NCBI GenBank assembly: GCA_033398695.1
Contig: CM065804.1
Span: 14,245,001-14,309,000, forward strand
Direction: 5' to 3'
Source: Orobanche coerulescens
Taxonomy: Eukaryota > Streptophyta > Magnoliopsida > Lamiales > Orobanchaceae
Length of the DNA stretch: 64,000 nucleotides
Shown here piece after piece: positions 1 to 10,513 of this stretch. The position numbers and the translations under genes are program-made. Position 1 is the stretch's first letter. Each line of letters begins with the position of its first letter. A model generated the notes under the pieces. That model did not search any database. It worked only from the letters and a program-made list of their open reading frames with translations, and was not told the DNA's origin.

Positions 1-81
1 TGTTCGGAATCGTGACTTGTGTTACCAACTTTGTGAATTGTGAATCTTTCTGATCTTGTCCTTTTCTTACTTTCCTTCAGT

Positions 82-1292
82 ATGTTGAGAGGTCGTGGTA
101 GACCAGCTAGGGGACGCGGCCGAGGCCGTGGTCGGGGTGCTGATAATGAGGAGGGCTCACTTTCTCAGTCCTCTGCGGACTCAGCCTCTCACTCAGTGCC
201 GTCGGGTAATAATGCCGACGCCGGGTCTACTGCCGTTCTTCAGCAGTTGGTAGCCCAACTTACTCAGATAGCTCAGGGTGGACGCCAGAATCCGCCCCCG
301 ACACCGGAAGAGGAGGCTAGTAAGTGGCTTCAGACGGTGACTAAGATGCACCCTCCTCGTTTCTCCGGATCCTCTGACTCCCTCGGTTGGGAGAATTGGC
401 TCTTTCAGTTGTCCAGGACCTTCGACGCCGTAGCTTGTCCTGAAGACAGGAGGGTACATATTGCCCAGTACCTCCTGGATAAGGAAGCTGCGGAATGGTG
501 GGAGGCCGTTGTGCCCAGAGACCGTCGAGCTACTTGGGAGGAATTCAAGGCTGCTATGGAAGAGAGTATTGTCCGCCGCCAGTCAAGGAGCGTAGAATTG
601 TGGAGTTCTTCACCGCTACACCTCAGGACGTGCCTATTTCTCAGGCCATCATTACTTACAATCAGCAGTTGGGTTTCGTGAGAGATCAGGTGAGGACGGA
701 GGCTGATAAAATCCGTTACTTCAATATGCGCATGAAGCCGCATATTAGGCAGAGTATGGCACCGCTCATGTGTGCCACTTTGAAAGAATACCAGGATCGC
801 GCCCTAGCGATCGAGATGGCGGTTCCGGAATCAGAGTCGGTTTCGGAAGCTAAGAAGCAGAAGACTGCCGGTGGATTCTCGACTGGGAAGGGTGGTCAGT
901 TTTTGAGGTCTCGTTCTGCTCCCATACCGGGGAAGAGGCCGTTCCATCAGGCCGGTGGATCTCTGGGTAACCGTTCAGTTCAGTCCGTCGCTTCTGGTGG
1001 CAGGGTTTGTTTTAACTGCAACCAATATGAGCATTTGATGAAGGATTGTCCTTTTCCCCCCGTTGCTTGCTTCACTTGCGGGCAGACCGGGCATCGGGCG
1101 GCTCATTGTGAGAGAGCCACCAGGGCCGCTAGAGTTCCGACTACCACTACCGATCAGAGGGATCATAGTACTCTAGCTACTCAGGTTTCGCAGGGTTCGG
1201 GTCGCGGTAGAGGTCGGGGACAGCCGGATCGCCGCGCAGCCTCGAGCTCGGGTTCAGTCCACCCCGATCGGATGAGGCGCACGAGAGGCTGA
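82..1292 (+). pseudogene. gag: E1 gag (capsid-nucleocapsid), frameshifted
   Basis: Gag forms the virus-like particle and packages the element RNA. The start at 82 is chosen because the same Met-Leu-Arg-Gly-Arg-Gly opening appears in the F1 gag copies, and the codons upstream are leader. Residues 3-19 are an Arg/Gly-rich run. The retrotransposon gag core follows (WENWLFQLSRTFD, then YLLDKEAAEWW). Near base 563 the frame shifts by one; the other frame carries the rest of the core and two CCHC zinc knuckles, CFNCNQYEHLMKDC (about 1009-1050) and CFTCGQTGHRAAHC (about 1069-1110). The first knuckle has Glu in place of the usual Gly. An Arg/Gly-rich linker leads to a second frame change near 1270 into the protease. 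The shift at 563 falls where the F1 copies have a CAG. Confidence 0.88.
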
Positions 1293-1728
1293 CATTCCGG
1301 TAGCGTCAGGTACCACTCAGATCCTTACTCATCCAGTTTCCGTGCTTTTCGATTCGGGTGCTACCCATTCCTTTATTGCGTCGGATTGTGTGAATCGTAT
1401 TGGCTTTAATTGCTTGTTTGAGTGTGAACCGTTTGTGGTGGGTACGCCTAGCGGGGATCGTATGGTTGGGGACCGGGAAGTTAGGGATTGCCCCGTGAGG
1501 ATCGGGAGCCGAGATTGGCCCTCGAACCTCATCGTTATCGACCTTAAGGGTGAGGATTTAATCCTCGGGGATGATTGGTTAGAGCGTCACGGTGCTATCA
1601 TGAACTATCGGACTCGTACTATCTCGATCGTGGCCGAGGATGGCACCGAGCATACTCTCGTCGGCTGTAAGCCGGGTAGATCGGGGAGCGTGATTAGCGC
1701 CTTGAAGGCGATGAAACTTCTGAACTAG
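1293..1728 (+). pseudogene. E1 aspartic protease, ended by a TAG
   Basis: This is a retropepsin-like aspartic protease that would cleave the polyprotein inside the particle. The active-site motif LFDSGATHSFI is at about 1345-1377, and ILGDDWLERHGA (about 1562-1597) matches the usual downstream protease signature. The reading frame enters from gag by a frame change near 1270. It is stopped by TAG at 1726-1728, but the same frame continues open behind the stop into the reverse transcriptase, so this looks like a single nonsense change in a once continuous gene. Confidence 0.85.
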
Positions 1729-2690
1729 GGCTGTGTCGGCTACTGGTGCTATGCCCTGAAGGCGGAAGATGGTGGAGTTGACATGTCGTCAATTCCAGTT
1801 GTTAGTGAGTATCCCGATGTCTTCCCAGACGACTTGCCGGGATTACCACCACAGCGAGTGGTGGAGTTTCCTATCGATCTAGAGCCGAATGCAGCCCCTA
1901 TTTCTCGAGCACCGTACCGTATGGCACCGTCGGAGATGTTAGAGTTGAAGAACCAGTTGGGAGAATTGCTAGATAAAGGGTATATTCGACCGAGCGCATC
2001 ACCTTGGGGTGCGCCCGTACTTTTCGTTAAGAAGAAAGATGGGTCGCTTCGTTTATGCATCGATTATCGAGAATTAAACAAGCTGACCATCAAAAATAAA
2101 TACCCTTTGCCCAGGATTGACGATTTGTTTGATCAGCTTCAGGGGGCGACAGTCTTTTCGAAGATTGATTTGCGATCGGGCTACTACCAGTTGAGAATTC
2201 GGGACGTCGATGTTCCAAAAGCCGCCTTTCGGACGAGATATGGCCATTACGAGTTTGTGGTTATGCCTTTCGGGCTAACCAATGCCCCAGCAGTGTTCAT
2301 GCAGTTGATGAACAAGGTTTTTATTGAGTATCTGGACAAATTCGTAGTCGTTTTTATCGACGATATTCTTATCTATTCACGGAGTCGGGAGGATCACGCC
2401 TTACATCTCCGAATTGTATTAGACACTTTGAGGACCGAGCGGTTGTACGCGAAGTTCTCTAAGTGTGAGTTTAACGAGGAAGTGACGTTCCTCGGGCACG
2501 TGATTTCAGCAGAGGAGTTCGGGTAGATCCGCGAGAAGATAGAGCGGTGATGGCTTGGGAGCCGCCTAAGAATGTGAAGGAGGTGAGGAGTTTTACGGGT
2601 CTCGCCGGCTATTACCGCAGATTCGTTGAGGGATTTTCTAAGATCGCTAGACCACTCACTCGGTTGCTCCGAAAACTTCGAGAAGTTTGA
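1729..2690 (+). pseudogene. E1 reverse transcriptase, frameshifted
   Basis: The RT polymerase domain would copy element RNA into DNA. Visible motifs in order are [18 protein letters not shown] (about 1798-1851), [24 protein letters not shown] with the first catalytic Asp, [17 protein letters not shown], and the catalytic FIDDILIYS (about 2353-2379; Phe instead of the common Tyr before the two Asp). The frame runs open from 1783 to a stop at 2524-2526. The continuation, including [19 protein letters not shown], is in another frame up to about 2670. A further change near 2675-2690 leads into RNase H. At least two small indels therefore separate the palm and thumb regions. The catalytic residues are intact. 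Confidence 0.88.
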
Positions 2691-3140
2691 GTGGGTGCAG
2701 ACAGCAGGGGCAGCTTTGACGAGTTAAAGAGACGTCGACTACCGCGCCCGTTTAGCATTGCCTCGAGGAACGAGGACTTCGTAGTGTATAGTGATGCTTC
2801 GGGCCTTGGTCTAGGGTGTGTTTTGATGCAGAGAGACAGAGTGATTGCTTATGCGTCCCGCCAATTGAAACCTTATGAAGTAAACTACCCCACGCACGAT
2901 TTGGAGTTAGCTGCGGTTGTTTTCGCCTTAAAAATCTGGAGGCACTACCTCTTTGGGTCATCATGTAAGATTTTTACGGATCACAAGAGTTTGAAGTACA
3001 TCTTCAGCCAGAAAGAGTTGAACATGAGGCAGCGTAGGTGGTTAGAGTTAATTAAAGATTACGACCTCGAGATACTTTACCATCCTGGTAAGGCCAACGT
3101 AGTGGCCGATGCGTTGAGCCGAAAACCGATGGCTTTGCAG
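2691..3140 (+). pseudogene. E1 RNase H domain (part of broken pol)
   Basis: RNase H removes the RNA strand during reverse transcription. The frame open from 2691 contains [17 protein letters not shown] with the first catalytic Asp (about residue 35), then [20 protein letters not shown] with the Glu, [13 protein letters not shown] with the next Asp, and the C-terminal [16 protein letters not shown]. All expected acidic residues are present. The first about 25 residues, upstream of RNEDF, do not match the family well, which indicates the frame is shifted at the domain boundary. The domain continues directly into integrase without a break. Confidence 0.88.
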
Positions 3141-4163
3141 ATGTTAGAGGTACTTACACCGCAGAGTAAGATCCAGCGAGATTTCATCCGTCAGAATATT
3201 GAGGTTTGGGTTCAGAGAGTTCAGGGCCAGTTATGTGCATTAGAGATCACTTCGTCCTTGACTGATGATATCAAGGCGAAGCAATATGACGATCCGTTTT
3301 TGGTCCAGCTGAGGGAGGATGTGAGGAAAGGGAAAGCCCCTGGATTTGTGGTTCACGATGATGGAGTTTTGAGGTTTCGCGGCAGACTTTGTGTACCATG
3401 TGATATTGGACTGAGACAGAAGATCTTGAGCGAAGCTCATACCACGCCCTACTCCATACATCCTGGTACGAGTAAAATGTACAAGGACGTGAGGAGTAAC
3501 TACTGGTGGAGTAATTTGAGGATGGATGTTAACGAGTTTGTGGCGAAGTGTTTGACCTGTCAACAGGTTAAGATTGAGCATCAGCGACCGGCGGGGCTGT
3601 TACGACCACTTCCTATTCCGGAGTGGAAATGGGAGGATATTTCTATGGATTTCATTACCAATATGCCTAAGACTCGGACGGGAATGAACATGATTTGGGT
3701 CGTTGTTGATCGACTAACCAAATCAGCCCATTTTCTAAGTATTAAGGACACTTGGGGGCCGGAGAGGCTTGCACGAGTGTTTGTTGCGGAAATAGTGAGA
3801 TTGCATGGGACCCCTAAGAGCATTGTTTCGGATCGTGATGGCCGGTTCATATCACATTTTTGGCAGGCCGTTCATAGAGCTTTGGGAACCGAGTTGAGAC
3901 TTAGTACATCCTACCACCCTTAGACAGACGGACAGTCTGAGCGGACGATACAGACGCTAGAGGATATGCTGAGAGCCTGTGCCTTAGATTGGAAGGATGA
4001 TTGGGAGACACACTTGCCGTTGATCGAGTTCACGTATAACAATAGTTGGCATGCCTCGATCAAAATGGCACCATTCGAAGCGTTGTATGGAAGGAGGTGC
4101 AGATCACCGTTGTGTTGGGATGATACGTCCGAGCTAATCGGTGCCGAGCCCGACGATAGTTGA
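3141..4163 (+). pseudogene. E1 integrase zinc-binding and catalytic core, TAG-interrupted
   Basis: Integrase inserts the DNA copy into the genome. The HHCC zinc domain is visible (HTTPYSIHP ... CLTCQQVK, about 3439-3570). The catalytic core follows, with [11 protein letters not shown] carrying the first Asp and [15 protein letters not shown] the second. The frame meets TAG at 3921-3923 in the middle of the segment that precedes the catalytic Glu ([13 protein letters not shown]). The same frame stays open behind the stop to 4163 ([20 protein letters not shown]). The stop is therefore one in-frame nonsense codon, consistent with a C-to-T change in a CHG context. Near 4150 the frame shifts again into the C-terminal part. 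Confidence 0.88.
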
Positions 4164-4686
4164 GACGAGGGAGAAGATTACCCTGATTCGTGGTAGATTG
4201 TTGACGGCCCAGAGTCGGCAGAAGTCTTATGCCGATACACGTCGCCGACCGTTGGAGTTTGAGGTGGGAGATCACGTCTTGCTTAAGGTGTCGCCGACAC
4301 AGGGAGTTTACCGCTTCGGTCGGAAGGGTAAACTTAGTCCGAGATTTATCGGGCCGTTTGAGATTTTAGATAGAGTTGGAGAACTCGCGTATCGGTTAGG
4401 CTTGCCGCCGTCCCTGAGCCACGTGCATAACGTATTTCATGTTTCCCAGCTTAGGAAGTACGTATCGGACCCTAGCCATATTATTGATTTTGGAGAGATC
4501 GAGTTGGGGCCCGACATTACCTTCGAGGAGAGGCCGATTCAGATCGTAGAGCGTCGGGTTAAGCAACTCAGGCACAAAACCATCCCTTTGGTCAAAGTGC
4601 AGTGGTCGAGGCATGGATCCGAGGAGGCCACGTGGGAAACAGAGGAGAGTATGAGGTCGAGATACCCCGAGTTATTCGTATTGTAA
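4141..4686 (+). pseudogene. E1 integrase C-terminus with chromodomain-like tail
   Basis: This is the 3' end of pol, in a different frame from the catalytic core. It shows the GPF/Y-type integrase C-terminal module (KLSPRFIGPFEILDRVGELA, about 4330-4389) and PSLSHVHNVFHVSQLRKYV. The last about 50 residues (IVERRVKQLRHKTIPLVKVQ ... ATWETEESM) resemble the chromodomain-like tail of Tekay/Del chromoviruses, which is thought to direct insertion into marked chromatin. The aromatic and Trp-Glu positions of the fold are visible (VKVQW, ATWE). The natural stop TAA is at 4684-4686, immediately followed by the hairpin and polypurine tract. Confidence 0.82.
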
Positions 4687-4721
4687 GTTTCGGGACGAAA
4701 CTTATTTTTAGGGGGAGATAA
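4685..4721 (+). promoter_or_regulatory. E1 hairpin and polypurine tract
   Basis: A perfect 8-bp hairpin lies at 4685-4703, with arms AAGTTTCG and CGAAACTT around GGA. It overlaps the pol stop codon. Behind it is the polypurine tract AGGGGGAGA that primes plus-strand DNA synthesis, ending at the first base of the LTR. The same hairpin plus tract recurs in F1 and F2. Confidence 0.8.
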
Positions 4722-5216
4722 TGTAATATCCGCGTTTTCTATCCTAGGTAATTTCTATTTTGGTGCATTTTCGTTTCGGACAACTCGCCTGGCACTGTTT
4801 TGTAATTCTGAACCTATTTTATTCTTGGAGTTTTTCCGTTTAGACGGGTCTTGATAATGTTTTTACGTAATTTCATCTCGTGTTATATTCTGTCGCATGT
4901 GTATTCGTTTCTCGTTAAATTCGTTCGATTTCGTCGTTTTCTTACTTCCATGAGTTCGTATGCTTATGTAGAGCATGTTGCGAGTTTCGGATTGTTAATC
5001 CGACGTTGTGTCGTGACTTTTCGGTTGTTTGGGCCGTTTTTGTAATTTCCTAGAAGTTTAGGGAATTTGTCCCTTATTCGACTTTGGTTGTGTACCTCAG
5101 ATCGTTTTGGGTTCCGTACTTCCATTTCATGTTATTGTTGCCCAAATATCGATCCCTGTTGCTTTTATTCTCCTTCCGGATCATTTTTCGTCATTTTGGG
5201 ACCCGAGGGGGGGTGT

Positions 5217-5556
5217 GGGCCGCGGCACAAGAATTGTGAGCCGCGGCACACACATCGCCCAGTTGTTGCCTAAACAAACTGTACCGTGTGCCGCGGCACA
5301 AGGATTGTGCGCCGCGGCACACAGCCGAGTCAGTGCCGCGGCACACTTGTCCGGGCCGCGGCACACCCGTGTGACACTTGCCGGCCAAAATCGACTGTAC
5401 CGCGTGCCGCGGCACAGTCCGGCAGTGCCGCGGCACATGCCGAGTCTGAGCCGCGGCACACTTCAGATGAGCCGCGGCACAACGAGCGGTCAGCCGACCA
5501 CTGGGCACAATTTTTGGCTCTGTGCCGCGGCACAGTTTAGCTGAGCCGCGGCACAC
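5217..5556 (+). repeat. Cluster of GTGCCGCGGCAC palindromes
   Basis: About a dozen copies of the CCGCGG core, mostly as the 12-bp palindrome GTGCCGCGGCAC or a close variant, are spaced roughly 15-45 bp apart. Spacing is irregular and the spacers differ, so it is neither a simple tandem repeat nor a CRISPR array. Apparent reading frames here exist on both strands only because the palindrome reads open in several frames. The cluster ends about 15 bp before a TATA-like box. Confidence 0.8.
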
Positions 5557-5570
5557 GGCGCGGTCAGCGC

Positions 5571-5577
5571 TATATCA
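5571..5577 (+). promoter_or_regulatory. Candidate TATA box of E1 LTR
   Basis: TATATCA follows the palindrome cluster, and a C/T-rich stretch follows about 30 bp downstream. Position and context fit an LTR core promoter. The match to a canonical TATA box is imperfect. Confidence 0.45.
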
Positions 5578-6212
5578 GCGTTTTATTCAGCGAAATCGCC
5601 CATTTCCTCCCCCTTCTTCAACCGTGCGAGAAAGAGAGAGTCTTGAGAGGGAGGGTTCCTCCATACACCACTTATTTGTGTAGATTTCTTCCTCTCTTTT
5701 CGATCGGGTGGCTCGGATTGCGGATCTAACACGTGGTTTTTGGATTTGAGTGCTTGATTCTTCAAGAGGTAAGAATTCCTTTAACCCTAGTATGATTTTG
5801 GGGAGGGTTTGGTGGTGATCTTGTGTTTTAATCCGAATTAGCCGATGTTGTTGTTAGAATTGATAGTATACTCGTGACCCTTGGTTTTCTTGTTTTTGAT
5901 TGGGATGAAATCCCGTTGTTATACCATTGACCGATTTCATTTCCTTTTTGCACTCTTGGTGTCCGACGAATTGTCCCAACGGGTAGAATTAGGATTAATT
6001 CTTACCTTTCCGCATTATTGAGACTTGTGTATACCGTTATTGTGTTAGGATTGGATTTGGGAGGATTGTTCGGACCGAAACCTATTCCGTCGTCGTTTCC
6101 TTCGTTTCGTTTCATTCAAGGCAAGTACATGTATTACATTTCGTTATGTATATTGTGATTTTCGAAATGAATGATGAATGGTGAAGTTTTGGGTGCGTGA
6201 GATGTGTTCCTT

Positions 6213-6430
6213 CCACCCGGAGTGTCCGACGGGATGTCTGGGGGTCGATACTAAGGGGTACGGCCGCGGAAGGGAACTTGTGTGCGTGTGTGATTGAACT
6301 TCCACCCGGAGTGTCCGACGGGATGTCTGGGGGTCGATACTAAGGGGTATGGCCGCGGAAGTGGTATCCCACTCGGAGTGTTCGACGGGATGTCTGGGGG
6401 TCGATACTAAGGGGTACGGCCACGGGATAC
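6213..6430 (+). repeat. Triple tandem repeat in E1 LTR
   Basis: Three units of about 60 bp share CCGACGGGATGTCTGGGGG and GATACTAAGGGGTACGGCC. They start at 6213, 6302 and 6368, separated by short spacers. The same array is present at 22232-22449 in the duplicated block. F1 and F2 LTRs carry different tandem arrays at a comparable position. Confidence 0.85.
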
Positions 6431-6582
6431 CAGTTGTGATTTTGTGATATCGTGATGATTGGAAATTGATGTGATTGCCAATGTAGTATTCCGGAATATA
6501 TATGTGGCAAATGACTTATGTTTGTGATGATTGTGTAAAACCGTATTTTTGTATATAATGTTGTGTAATTGTGTACTTGCAC

Positions 6583-6614
6583 TAGCTATTCGAATGCTAA
6601 CCCCTTAAATGGGG
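6583..6614 (+). other. Hairpin pair H1/H2 in E1 LTR
   Basis: TAGC/GCTA arms enclose ATTCGAAT (6583-6599), followed by CCCC-TTAAAT-GGGG (6601-6614). The pair sits after TTGCACTAG and before TTCAGGTAC, in the same order as in the F1 and F2 LTRs, about 400 bp from the LTR end. Confidence 0.55.
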
Positions 6615-7322
6615 GAAATGCGTCTTATGCATTTCAGGTACCGGGAGAGCTAAGGAGCAGGCACGGGGCACGCACGCGAAGGACGGGATGGCTTGATGAT
6701 AGTAGCTCGAGTCTGTTTTGTTTATTTCTATGTTTGGTTATTGCATATGTCGAGTATTGGAATTAAACTGTTTATTCTTGAACTTGGTTTAAGTCCCCTG
6801 CGTGGGCATCGAATTGATATTTACATTATGTTTTATGTACTCCGTTGAAATGATTTGGCCGAGGCCACGGCCCTATTTACTTTTGAGTGCATCTTTTGGA
6901 GTTTTCATTGTGGTTATGTGTCATGTGTTAGCCTGGTAGACCTCAAGAGGGTTCTACGGCGTGTAATGTCCCATTTGTGAATTGGGGTGTTACATCTACC
7001 AGGCTAAACATCCATAAACAACCAAATGCTTGCCCGACCAGGGTCAAACAATAAAATGATACAGACCGATATGGTCACTTACACGTGAATACACAGACCG
7101 ATGAGGTCACACAACCCAATCGATAAAACTGACTTAAATAACATTACCCACACAGGGGTCGAAATACAATACAGCGGAAGACTGAAATCAACTCTGACAA
7201 CACAACAAAAATCAAAATAACTCTCGACTCATGATAAGTATCGCAGCTCGTCATCCTCTTGTGCCAATCCTGTGACTGCTCCCCTGAATCTGCATGTACC
7301 TGGACGCAAAACAGACATCCAC

Positions 7323-7365
7323 CCCCCGATTACTCGGGGGTTAGTAAAACTCCACTGTTTTACTA
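7323..7365 (-). other. Hairpin pair H1/H2 in F1 LTR
   Basis: The 9-bp stem TAGTAAAAC / GTTTTACTA has the loop TCCACT (7342-7365). A second stem, CCCCCGA / TCGGGGG (7323-7340), lies beside it. Matching structures are at about 13279-13320 and 29324-29364; the copy at 23329-23365 has a damaged loop and arm. Confidence 0.65.
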
Positions 7366-7714
7366 GTGCAAGTATCAAATCATACGAAATGTAACAAGCA
7401 ATTAATAATCGTGATCAAATATAATAATCAAGTATCAAATATTCCCGGGAGGTTTTCACAAGAGAAGATAAGCTATGAAGCATTCGAAAATAAGATTATT
7501 ATCTCGGGGATTTTTAGAATTTCAAAACCTCAAGACCTCAAGTCCTGATTCACAAAACCTTTCGAAAAGCTTAAGGTCCTTAACCCAAAACTTGTTTCAT
7601 AATTCAACAGTTTACAATACCGGAAACATTTCCATAAATCTCGTGGGGCTCGGCCCAACATTCTTTCTTAAAACTTTTCCTTTAAAAACTTTGATTTGAA
7701 AAGTATCATGCTCA

Positions 7715-8135
7715 TGACACCGTGATCCACTGTCACGTGTCTCCGTAGGTTCAACAACCCGCACGGACTACATCACGCACAATTAAACAAACATAATCAA
7801 TTCCGACACCGTGATCCACATCACGTGTCTCCGTAGGTTCAACAACCCACACGGACTATTAACCAAACATAACCAATTCTCGACACCGTGATCCACATCA
7901 CGTGTCTCCGTAGGCATAACAACCCGCACGGACTATATCAATCACAACAATCACACACAGTCCGACACCGTAGTCCACCGCCACGTGTCACCGTAAGCCC
8001 CGTCGAGCTCACCCGGTTGGGCCTTGTGTCGAAACTCATGGTCCCGCCATGCGTTATCGTAGGCCTCGTCGGACCCGACGATTGGACCTCAGTACCTCAC
8101 TAAGTTCTGATCCCGTAGTCCACTGCCACGAATCC
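7715..8135 (-). repeat. Tandem units in F1 LTR
   Basis: Five to six units of 75-90 bp each contain GACACCGTGATCCAC and CACGTGTCTCCGTAGG, with increasing divergence to the right. Equivalent arrays occur at about 13671-14115, 23713-24140 and 29714-30150. Copies differ mainly where some copies read CTG. Confidence 0.8.
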
Positions 8136-9125
8136 TCGTAGGTCCCGTCGAACCAACACGAGTGAACTTAGCGGTCACACACATATTCACATTCACATTA
8201 CATACAACAATGAGCACAATTAATCAATCACCTTGATCACCACAAAATCGTACATTGCACGCAAATAACACAACCTCGACACTCGCAACAACTATCATCA
8301 ATCAACGACATTTAACCAACATAACACACATTCGGTACACAATACATTGTACAACCAAGTGTACAACCATCCCATATGTACATCGCATTCCTGCACAAAT
8401 GGCACAACGCCTAACACGTATACTGATATAACACTATTATCACAAAGCCTTCAAATTGCGGGAAAACACAACCAACTCAAACGAAACATATTTACGAAGG
8501 CAGGCAAAGTCATTATACATCTCATACGTAATTACTAGTCGCAAGATACAAGTCGTATAGTAAGATACTTGCCTTAATAACCGCTACCGAACGCTCCGAA
8601 GAACACAGTTCGACCGGGAAGCTCGAATCCCAAAGAAGGCAACGAACGGAAGGGTTCCGACTCGAGTTCTTCACAAGAATTCGCTCCTAAGTCACAACAA
8701 TGTCAATTCAATCACAATTCTACGAAAACGTATGGAACTTCCCAAGTTCTACTCATTGAAGCATTTTACCAGACACCTTGAGGGCATAGTCCAATTCAAT
8801 CTATTATTCAAGGTAATACTCAAATTCGTTTCACAAAACTTCAGGGGTAATGAATGATTTCGAGTATACAACCATTTTCTAACAATAATCTAAACTAAAA
8901 CGAATCAAATCGGCCCAAAACATCAAGAAACCTCAAAAATTCCCAAAACCAAGAGTTTAGGTGTTCTTACCTTCGATCCGGGTGGAATATGATGTTAATC
9001 CATGAATCAAACTTCCAAAACGTGTTGTTCTATGATTCTCTTACTCAAATCCATCCATTTATGTCAAGAAATCGCGAAGGAACGAAGGAAAAATGAGAAA
9101 TGGCGGATATCTCGGTCAGGAGCCA

Positions 9126-9242
9126 TTAAATAGCCGATCTGCTTGTGTGCGCGGCCTGAGACAAGTGTGCCGCGGCCCAGGGCCACCAAAACGCCCAGAA
9201 TCAGCTTAGTGCCGCGGCACGGCTGAGTGTGCCGCGGCACAG
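9126..9242 (-). promoter_or_regulatory. F1 LTR A core promoter: palindromes plus TATA box
   Basis: On the minus strand, CCGCGG palindromes (9160-9242, including GTGCCGCGGCAC) are followed by TATTTAA (complement of 9126-9132). The same arrangement is in LTR B (15091-15190), LTR C (25123-25266) and LTR D (31134-31250). Confidence 0.6.
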
Positions 9243-9948
9243 TGCGACCTGCAACACCAAAAAGGCACACCGTGCAGTCTTGGCTATTTCGACCATAACT
9301 CCTTCGTCTGGACTCCGATTGACTCACCGTTTGAACCATTGGAAAGCTAACTTAATGATCTATAATGTTGCACAGATTCAGAATTTTTGAAGTTTCCAAG
9401 AATTTATGGTGATTTTTACAAAGCCGAACTCATACTTAGAAAAGTCGTTTAGTAATCCTGAACTCAACAAAACGACACCGAAACCCGAACCTGAATACGA
9501 ACCGAAGATACGGTTACGAAGTACTCACAAAGACGAATCTAAGAGCTAGTAGAACACACGATTACGACCACCCGAAGGCTCGAAATTCGACAACGGAAGG
9601 TAATTACCCCAAACTTTGGGAAATTACGAAAATGGCCCAAATGCCCGAAAATCACCATGCGACAACGAATAATCAAACCGAAGCTCACAACACGTATAAC
9701 AACGCTAAATGAACTTACGAAAAACCCCAAACGATAGTTTCGAACGATATTCGCAAGAACCGAACTCAAGCGCGGAAAAGTCGCTAAAAAGCACGGAACT
9801 CAACAAAGCAGCACCGAAACGAACTCGGATGACAAAAAGTGCAGAATTAAATATTCTCCGAATGACGAAACGGTCAAAAGCGAGTTTTCGAAACGGACCT
9901 CCGCCGAAAAATGAAAATTACCGGAAATCCGAAATTGCGGATATTACA

Positions 9949-10411
9949 TTCTACCCTCCTTAAAAGAAGTTTCGTCCCGAAACTTAAAATAAGTAGGGAG
10001 AAGCAATATCCCAACAGGAAACCTCAACGAGATACACAAGAACACATAACTTTCGCCCATTGGCGAAACTTTACAAGCAATGCGAAAGAATATACAGCGT
10101 GGAAACACGCCCCACGACGACCATAACAAAGCCACCGGCAATGATTCAAAACAATAACAATCAATTAACGACGCATCACATACCACATCATATGCACACA
10201 TTTAATCAAGGAAACATACGCGACAACAAGTCGCACCCGACTAAAACGGCTATGCGACAGAAACAAATAGAGTATTACGATAGAAATCATTCCGATTCTC
10301 ATCAACAAGAAAATGTCTGACGTCAAAACACAAACAATTCAAGATAACAGAAAACGAGAATACCGGATATTACATTCTATCCTATTAAAATTAAGTTTCG
10401 TCCCGAAACTT
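9949..10411 (-). promoter_or_regulatory. F1-1 doubled hairpin and polypurine tract
   Basis: The hairpin AAGTTTCG-TCC-CGAAACTT occurs twice (9967-9985 and 10393-10411). Each copy is followed, in element direction, by a purine tract and a TGTAATATCCG LTR-like start. The 3' LTR begins at the left copy. The right copy leads into about 390 bp (9986-10372) that begins like an LTR and holds no recognisable gene. The duplicate in F1-2 is at 25977-26439. Confidence 0.7.
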
Positions 10412-10513
10412 AAAATAAAACATCATGATAGAATAGAAACAAAACCAAAAAGTTCACGCAACAAATATCAATCTCTACCCGAATTACAGCACAAAGTACG
10501 ATACACAACTACA

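Larger units (their letters stand above)
1..6994 (+). mobile_element. Ty3/gypsy element E1 (Tekay/Del-like chromovirus), 5' part outside window
   Basis: The window opens in the leader of a Ty3/gypsy retrotransposon and runs through gag, protease, RT, RNase H, integrase and a chromodomain-like tail to a polypurine tract and a 3' LTR. This gene order (integrase after RNase H) defines Ty3/gypsy. The two CCHC knuckles, the integrase C-terminus and the chromodomain-like end suggest the Tekay/Del chromovirus lineage; that assignment is inference. The 5' LTR and primer site lie left of position 1. Every gene carries frameshifts or stops, so the copy cannot encode a complete polyprotein as written, although some breaks may be sequence errors at CAG/CTG sites. 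Confidence 0.9.
4722..6994 (+). repeat. E1 3' LTR
   Basis: The 2273-bp LTR starts TGTAATATCC directly after the polypurine tract and ends GGTGTTACA. In transcription order it holds an AT-rich U3, a palindrome cluster (5217-5556), a TATA-like box at 5571-5577, and then a C/T-rich stretch that could hold the transcript start. A triple tandem repeat (6213-6430), a hairpin pair (6583-6614) and a conserved terminal motif near 6955 (TACGGCGTGTAAT, shared with F1 and similar in F2) follow. Its outer end is fused to an inverted F1 LTR. The part from 6141 onward is repeated at 22160-23009. Confidence 0.85.
6995..9948 (-). repeat. F1-1 3' LTR (LTR A), lacking 58 terminal bp
   Basis: It aligns from end to end with LTR B (12896-15902) except that the first 58 bp of B are missing. 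In their place lies the inverted, similar end of the E1 LTR. It ends GCGGATATTACA next to the polypurine tract. It contains the hairpin pair (7323-7365), tandem units (7715-8135), and a TATA box with palindromes (9126-9242). Short open frames inside it, for example at 8347-8538, recur in all four LTR copies simply because the LTRs are repeated. Confidence 0.88.

Noticed and set aside
5107..5556. Overlapping open frames on both strands (up to 145 residues)
   Set aside because: They are produced by GTGCCGCGGCAC palindromes that read open in several frames; no start context, domain or homology.
5217..5556. CRISPR-like array of regular palindromes
   Set aside because: Spacing is irregular, repeats are only 12 bp, and the setting is a plant LTR.
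8347..8538. Identical 63-residue open frame recurring at 14311, 24343 and 30356
   Set aside because: It recurs because the LTR is present four times. It lies antisense to the LTR and has no recognisable domain.
9539..9769. 76-residue minus-strand open frame recurring in all F1 LTRs
   Set aside because: It is in the U3 region of the LTR, has no homology and no codon-type conservation beyond LTR identity.
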